Origin: Hymenobacter edaphi
GTDB taxonomy: Bacteria; Bacteroidota; Bacteroidia; Cytophagales; Hymenobacteraceae
Assembly: GCF_003258365.1 (NCBI RefSeq)
Contig: NZ_QHKM01000001.1
Span: 434,001 to 498,000 of the forward strand
DNA: 64,000 bases
Reading direction: 5' to 3'
Shown: piece by piece, positions 59,735 through 64,000 of the stretch
How the letters are laid out: each line of letters opens with the position of its first letter
Numbering within the stretch: the stretch's first letter is position 1
Position numbers and translations under genes: made by a program
Notes under the pieces: generated by a model
Seen by the model: only the letters and a program-made list of their open reading frames with translations
Told to the model about the DNA's origin: nothing
Databases searched by the model: none

Positions 59735-61115
59735 AAATTGCCCGTCCCGTCAAGAAAGCGGTTTGGCGGCTGCGAAGGTAGGCCATGATGCGGTGGAACT
59801 CGCGCGGGCCGTTCACCGTGTTGGCCGGGTCGAAGTTCTCGTTGTGCCAGAGCAGGGTGAACACGCCCCCGAACCGCTCGATTTCCCGCAGCATGGGCTC
59901 GACGGCGGGCAGGATTTCGTCGGGGGCCAGCTGCAGGTAGCGGGGGTGGTGCAGGGTGGCGTCCATCAGGTTCAGCGGAATTTCGAGGAAGCCGCAGGGG
60001 CGGTTATTGGCGAAATCGTAGGGATGAAACGGGTGGCAGTAACTGTGGCGGAAGCCAAAGTGCTCGGCAAAGCCCAGGGTAGAATCGTATTCGAAGCCGG
60101 TCGTTTCCAGTGCAAACGGCGTGTGGCGCGGCTCCCAGCGCAGATAATGGAAGCGGTTGCCGCAGACTTCCCGCGCCTCCGGCATCAGCTCCAGAACTTC
60201 AAGCAGAGCAAGGTGTTCCAGCGTCAGGGCGAGGTCAAAATCAGACGTGCCGATACTGCCGTGAACGGCTATTTCATTGCCCCAGTCGCGTAGCAGACGT
60301 ATTTGCTGCTTGATGTCCCCGGCATTGATGCGGTAGTCGGCATTAGGCGTGCCCGTCTCGCTCGGCCGATGGCTACCCAAAAAAAAGAACGCGCTTTTCG
60401 CGCCATAGCGGGCTACTTCTTCCCCAACCTGCTTGAGGTTGTCCCAGGCATCGGGCCGCGTCCAGCGCCGCCATAGTTGCTGGCCGAAGCCAAGCCAGTT
60501 CCGCCGGCGCAGCGCCTCCTTGGCCGGCTCCTTCCAGGCGCTGTACAAGTTGTCGATGTCGTGGGTGACGAAAGTGGCGAAGGGGGCATCGGCGACCCAG
60601 CGGCGCGGACGCAACGGCTGGCCCGTCACGTGCTCCACGGCCACCCGTAGGACGTCGAAGTAGTAGTTGACCACCGGCACTTCCACGAAGCCAAAGAAGT
60701 CCTGCACGCTGGCGCTGAACGGAAAGCGGCCATGCTGGTCGCGCTTGTTCGAAAAGTATTCCTGCCAGCCACTGAGCAGGTAAAAAGCTGCTGAAACGAT
60801 GTCGACGTGGATTTCGGCTCGGCCTGGTGCCAGCGTTAGCAGCGACCCTTCGATATGCGGTGTGAAGAAAAACGGTAGCTCCCGGCCCATCCACGCCAGG
60901 AAGGCCGGCGGCGACGGAAACGGCTCCGTTTGGCTGAAAAAGTCTCCGGCGCCGTTCGCTATTTCGATGCTCGGCCGTGTGGCGGCGTAGCCGATGGTCG
61001 GCAGCTCACCCTCGACTTCGTAGGCCATGCGAAAATGCCGGAGCACGTAGGCCAGCCGAGCTTCGGCCGAAACCGGTTGGGCATTCAGCGGCGGAAGGGA
61101 AGATAAATCAGCCAT
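59718..61115 (-). CDS. Polysaccharide deacetylase family protein
   Basis: 465 residues, long for the family. The NodB-like metal motif starts at FVTHDIDNLYSAW and continues with NEIAVHGSIGTSD, HTPFALETTGFEYDSTLGF, CHPFHPYDF and FTLLWHNENFD. An N-terminal domain of about 180 residues of unknown function precedes it. Probably deacetylates a surface sugar. Its C-terminal EMVK is encoded by element J. ATG 61115. Confidence 0.85.
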   Translation of the reverse strand: MADLSSLPPLNAQPVSAEARLAYVLRHFRMAYEVEGELPTIGYAATRPSIEIANGAGDFFSQTEPFPSPPAFLAWMGRELPFFFTPHIEGSLLTLAPGRAEIHVDIVSAAFYLLSGWQEYFSNKRDQHGRFPFSASVQDFFGFVEVPVVNYYFDVLRVAVEHVTGQPLRPRRWVADAPFATFVTHDIDNLYSAWKEPAKEALRRRNWLGFGQQLWRRWTRPDAWDNLKQVGEEVARYGAKSAFFFLGSHRPSETGTPNADYRINAGDIKQQIRLLRDWGNEIAVHGSIGTSDFDLALTLEHLALLEVLELMPEAREVCGNRFHYLRWEPRHTPFALETTGFEYDSTLGFAEHFGFRHSYCHPFHPYDFANNRPCGFLEIPLNLMDATLHHPRYLQLAPDEILPAVEPMLREIERFGGVFTLLWHNENFDPANTVNGPREFHRIMAYLRSRQTAFLTGRAICEMVK

Positions 61116-61124
61116 GCCTGCAAA

Positions 61125-62441
61125 TTACGCCCCGGCGGCCAGCCAGGCGTCCAGCTCGCGCAGGGCCAGCTGCTGGCTGCGGCCTTCGTCGGGCGTGCCG
61201 AGCGTGGCGCAGTAGTAGGCGGCGCGCCGGTAGTGGTCGGTGGGCTTGCGGGCCACGTAGCCGCGCAGCAGCTGGCCCAGCTCGTCCAGCGAAAAGGCGC
61301 GGTCCACCAGGCCGTGGGCGGCGTAGCCGTAGTAGTCGTCGGCCACGCCGTGCTGGCCGAAGCGGTAGTAGAGGCTCACCAGGTTCAGCAAAGTGGCTTC
61401 GAGGTGGGTGGAGGTGTCGGCCGCAATCAGCGCGTCGTGGCGCTGCAAAAACTCAAACACCGACTCCTGGCGGGCATCCGAAAACGCCAGCTGCGGGAAA
61501 CGGGTGCGTAGCTCCTGGAAGCTGCGCGAGTCGCTGGGGTGGGCGCGGAAAGTGAACTGCAGCGCCGGAAACGCGGTCAGCAGGTACGTCACCGCCGCTT
61601 CGATGCCGGCCGTGTCGTCGAGCGTATTCGTCGCCAGGGCCACGCGCTGCACCCGCGGCTGCTCGTTGCGCTGCCGCACGAAGGCGTCGGCCTTGGGCAT
61701 GCCTACCAGCCGCGTCTGCCCGCGCACGGGGCCGCAGAGCCGGTACTTGTCCAGCGCGTCCTGGCCTTCGAGCAGGCTCAGGTCGAAGCCCAGGGGCGGG
61801 AAGTTTACGCTGACGCTGGCGTGCTGCACGTAGGCCGTGGGCACGCCCTCGCGGCGGCAGGCCAGCAGCAGGGCGCGGGCGTCGTCGTTGTGGTCGTTGG
61901 CGAAGACCACCGCCCGCGGCCGGTAGTGGCGCAGCGCCCGGCGGTACACCTCGTAGTAACCGATGGCGTTGAAAATCAAGTCGAAAAACCGCCAGGCCCG
62001 GCGCCCTTCCGTGCGCAGCAGCCCAACCAGCACCAACGGCAGCTGCCAGTAATACAGCAGCTTGCGCCGCAAGGAAAGGCGGTTGACCTGCTGGTTGTAG
62101 CGCCCGATCTGCTTGGCCTGCCCCGCCAGCAGCACCGCATCGGCCCGGTGCTCCCGGATAAAGCGCAGCGAGTCGTAGTTGTTCTGGCTGACCACGTATA
62201 GCCACACCGCCCCGCGCAGCTGCTCGGGGTTGCGGATGGGCTTGAACGCGTTGCCCACAAGTCGCACGGCCGCGTAGCCCAGCACCTTGGCCAGGCGCTT
62301 GAGCGGGTTGCCGGGCGAAATCGACTCCAACAGCGCCCGCGGAAACGCTTCGAAGTGGTCGGTGAAGCGCACGTACAGCAGGTCGCGCAGCCGGGCGGTG
62401 CGGGTGGGCGGGACGGCGTCGGTGGGAGTGGTGCGGGGCAA
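61125..62441 (-). CDS. Glycosyltransferase-like protein of a surface polysaccharide cluster
   Basis: 438 residues from TTG 62441; no ATG or GTG lies at the start of the conserved region. VVFANDHNDDARALLLACRREGVPTAYVQHASVS and the later ATNTLDDTAGIEAAVTYLL/FRAHPSDSRSFQEL blocks resemble CDP-glycerol glycerophosphotransferase and capsule GT-B-type enzymes. No membrane helix is convincing. Its stop is nine bases before the deacetylase ATG, so they are co-transcribed. Confidence 0.7.
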   Translation of the reverse strand: MPRTTPTDAVPPTRTARLRDLLYVRFTDHFEAFPRALLESISPGNPLKRLAKVLGYAAVRLVGNAFKPIRNPEQLRGAVWLYVVSQNNYDSLRFIREHRADAVLLAGQAKQIGRYNQQVNRLSLRRKLLYYWQLPLVLVGLLRTEGRRAWRFFDLIFNAIGYYEVYRRALRHYRPRAVVFANDHNDDARALLLACRREGVPTAYVQHASVSVNFPPLGFDLSLLEGQDALDKYRLCGPVRGQTRLVGMPKADAFVRQRNEQPRVQRVALATNTLDDTAGIEAAVTYLLTAFPALQFTFRAHPSDSRSFQELRTRFPQLAFSDARQESVFEFLQRHDALIAADTSTHLEATLLNLVSLYYRFGQHGVADDYYGYAAHGLVDRAFSLDELGQLLRGYVARKPTDHYRRAAYYCATLGTPDEGRSQQLALRELDAWLAAGA

Positions 62442-62449
62442 AGCTGAGT

Positions 62450-62573
62450 GTAGCGCGAACTTTTAGTTCGCGTTTAACGGAACAACGAATCAGAGCCAGA
62501 AGCGGCACATGCGCAATACGCGACCTGAAAATTGACTGCGTCGACCTTCGGTTCGCGCTGCATACGCTGCTAC
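62450..62573. repeat. Dispersed repeat (AGCGCGAAC...GGTCGACG family), copy 2
   Basis: TAGCGCGAACTTTTAGTTCG at the left and, on the minus strand, AGCGCGAACCGAAGGTCGAC at the right. It matches 12994-13116 in opposite orientation. The PIG-L stop codon (62570-62572) lies inside its right end. Confidence 0.6.
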
Positions 62574-63280
62574 CCGATGTGGCGCACCAGCATAAACGCC
62601 TCGGCAAACGGCTGGCCGATAACCACGCCCCAGCGCTGAGCCAGGATGCGCAGGGCCTCCGGGGAGCGGGGGTGCGGGTACGGCCGCTTCTCAAACTCGT
62701 AAGCCTCCATGCCGCTAATCTTGGCCTGCACGTCGTCCTCCGTGACGGCCAGAAACACGTTCGGCAGAAACGGATTCGGGTAGCTGGCCGCCTGCCATTC
62801 GGTGCTGGAGGGGGTCTCGCAGGCCAGGATGGTGCGCATCGGCTCGCCCGGCACGGGGCGGCTGCCCGTTACCACGGCCTCGAAGGTGCGGCGGTGGTCG
62901 ATGTTGGTGTCGCCGCCGTGGTGGGTGAAGATGTAGTCGGGCTGAAACTGCTCCTTTTCCTGCTCGAACACCTTCACCAGATCCAGCAAATCCACCGAGT
63001 CGAAGCGGTTGTCGGCAAAATCGTAGATGCCGGTGGAGCCGTAGCCGATGGCCGCCGCTGCCCGCTCGATGTTCGAGCGGTGCACGCGCAGCTCCTCGGC
63101 CCACTTTTCCGGGTCGCGCACTTCCGAGCGGGAAGTAATACCCTCGCCCAGGATGACGGCCCGGGCCGTGCAGCCGTGGCGGTGCACGAGGCGGTGAATG
63201 GTGGCGCCCAAACCCAGCAATTCGTCGTCGGGGTGGGCTACCACGACTAGGACTTTCTTCCCTTCGAAATCAAACGGCAT
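62570..63280 (-). CDS. PIG-L family deacetylase
   Basis: 236 residues. VVAHPDDELLGLGATI (AHPDDE 15-20) and THHGGDTNIDHRRTFEAV are the metal-binding motifs. These enzymes remove N-acetyl groups from sugar-linked amides. The stop lies within a dispersed repeat. It starts 11 bases inside the end of the acyltransferase gene (63270), a coupled arrangement. Confidence 0.93.
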   Translation of the reverse strand: MPFDFEGKKVLVVVAHPDDELLGLGATIHRLVHRHGCTARAVILGEGITSRSEVRDPEKWAEELRVHRSNIERAAAAIGYGSTGIYDFADNRFDSVDLLDLVKVFEQEKEQFQPDYIFTHHGGDTNIDHRRTFEAVVTGSRPVPGEPMRTILACETPSSTEWQAASYPNPFLPNVFLAVTEDDVQAKISGMEAYEFEKRPYPHPRSPEALRILAQRWGVVIGQPFAEAFMLVRHIG

Positions 63281-64000
63281 CGGGCGAAACGGCTAGCAGA
63301 CGGCGGTATTCCTCGGGCAGTACCGACGAGAACGGGCGGCCGGTGTAAAACTTGATGCCCCGGCGGCGCAGGAAGTCACGGAAATCCTCCTCGACTTCGC
63401 CGAAGGCCCCGGCGGCTTGCATAGTGGTGAGGTCGAACACCGCCGCGTTGCAGTGAATGCGCTGGCTGTCGGCGTCGAAGCGCAGCTGCGCGCGGAGCTG
63501 CTTGTACTCGGCCAGCTCCTGGTAGTCGGCCAGCACGCGCTGCACCAGCTGGTCGTTGCGCTGCGCATCGTGGCTGGGGTACACGTTTTCGCGCAGAATC
63601 TTTACCGGGATGCCACCGGCCAGGCAGCCGTCGGGCAGGTCCTTGTTGATGAGCGAGTTGGTGCCGATAACCACGTTGTTGCCGATGCGGCGGTTGGGCA
63701 GCACCGTCGACTTGGCGGGCAGCCACACCCGGTTGCCGATGCTCACCGGCCCGAAATCGGCCGGGAAGCCCTCCAGAATGGGCAGGTAGGAGCCGTGCGT
63801 CCACACGGCCACGTCCTCGCCGATGCCCACGTACTCCCCGATGTCGATGTGGTGGTTGACGTTCAGCGTGATGCGGGCGCAGATCATGGAGTAGCTCCCC
63901 ACGGTCAGGTGGGCATCCGGGCTGAACTTGCCGCCGTGCCCGACCACCACGTTCGAGTCCCAGTACACGTAGCGGCCCACTTTCACGGTGCGCGCCGTCA
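63270..64000 (-). CDS. Left-handed beta-helix acyltransferase (start beyond window edge)
   Basis: About 240 visible residues. Hexapeptide repeats are clear: IGEYVGIGEDVAVW, VSIGNRVWLPAKSTVLPNRRIGNNVVIGTNSLINKDLPDG. Family: LbH/WbbJ-type O- or N-acetyltransferases that modify surface sugars. A GTG at 63984-63986 is in frame, but the frame continues to the edge (TARTVKVGRYVYW), so the real start probably lies just outside the window. First visible gene of the polysaccharide set. It has a C-terminal extension after the helix (about residues 150-240) of unknown role. Confidence 0.85.
   Translation of the reverse strand, partial: TARTVKVGRYVYWDSNVVVGHGGKFSPDAHLTVGSYSMICARITLNVNHHIDIGEYVGIGEDVAVWTHGSYLPILEGFPADFGPVSIGNRVWLPAKSTVLPNRRIGNNVVIGTNSLINKDLPDGCLAGGIPVKILRENVYPSHDAQRNDQLVQRVLADYQELAEYKQLRAQLRFDADSQRIHCNAAVFDLTTMQAAGAFGEVEEDFRDFLRRRGIKFYTGRPFSSVLPEEYRRLLAVSPDAV

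Overview
The window looks like chromosomal DNA from a GC-rich Bacteroidota, most likely a Hymenobacter-like member of the Cytophagales. Support: a gliding-motility set (gldA, gldF, gldG, gldC) around dnaN; DUF3078, GIN-domain (DUF2807), DUF1361 and FAS1 proteins; electron-transfer flavoprotein genes; Bacteroidota-type promoters (TAnnTTTG at -7) before ffs, guaA, hemL, dnaN and other genes; and weak use of Shine-Dalgarno sites. The genus is inferred from gene content and composition. I see no transposase, integrase, phage gene, CRISPR array, tRNA or rRNA gene.

Layout. 1-4.5 kb: small envelope proteins (META lipoprotein, outer-membrane barrels, DUF3078) and an Arg/Asp-rich disordered protein. 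4.8-13 kb: a heavy-metal efflux locus read on the minus strand in the order response regulator, histidine kinase, outer-membrane channel, membrane-fusion lipoprotein, CzcA-type RND pump, with four 11-bp direct repeats in front of the channel gene. 13-16 kb: TPR protein, etfBA and a bifunctional-nuclease-family protein. 16-21 kb: DinB/YfiT-like protein, MlaFE-type lipid ABC transporter, two SDR enzymes and a GIN-domain lipoprotein. 21.7-28.7 kb: gldA-gldF-gldG, a DUF7003-like gene, a cyclic-phosphate-processing receiver pseudogene with one nonsense codon, a 21-bp tandem array, dnaN and gldC. 29-41 kb: dcd, hemL, a dGTPase, DUF1361, a TPR plus periplasmic-binding-fold protein and guaA. 41-46 kb: SRP RNA (ffs), fsa, ftsE, a glycosyltransferase and a coiled-coil lipoprotein. 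46-51 kb: DegT aminotransferase, M48 protease, Gfo/Idh/MocA oxidoreductase and an EcsC-family protein. 51-58 kb: an alpha/beta hydrolase lacking its nucleophile serine, a FAS1 lipoprotein, an outer-membrane barrel, a SAM-I riboswitch in front of an APC permease, and a CPBP protease. 58-64 kb: a minus-strand surface-polysaccharide cluster (acyltransferase, PIG-L deacetylase, glycosyltransferase, polysaccharide deacetylase, flippase).

The most unusual feature is not a protein. Ten intergenic gaps are filled almost exactly, from stop codon to next start or stop codon, by inverted repeats built from short repeated words. At least five word classes (for example GGTGAAAT, AGGAGTTA, GTGCGAAT, AATTAAAA) share this one architecture. 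Some arms supply the last codons or the start codon of the flanking genes. Other repeat families occur beside them: composite palindromes with a terminator-like hairpin nested inside, a perfect 40-bp inverted repeat inside the gld operon, perfect-stem hairpins after genes, and two arrays with exact 11-bp spacing that look like response-regulator operators.
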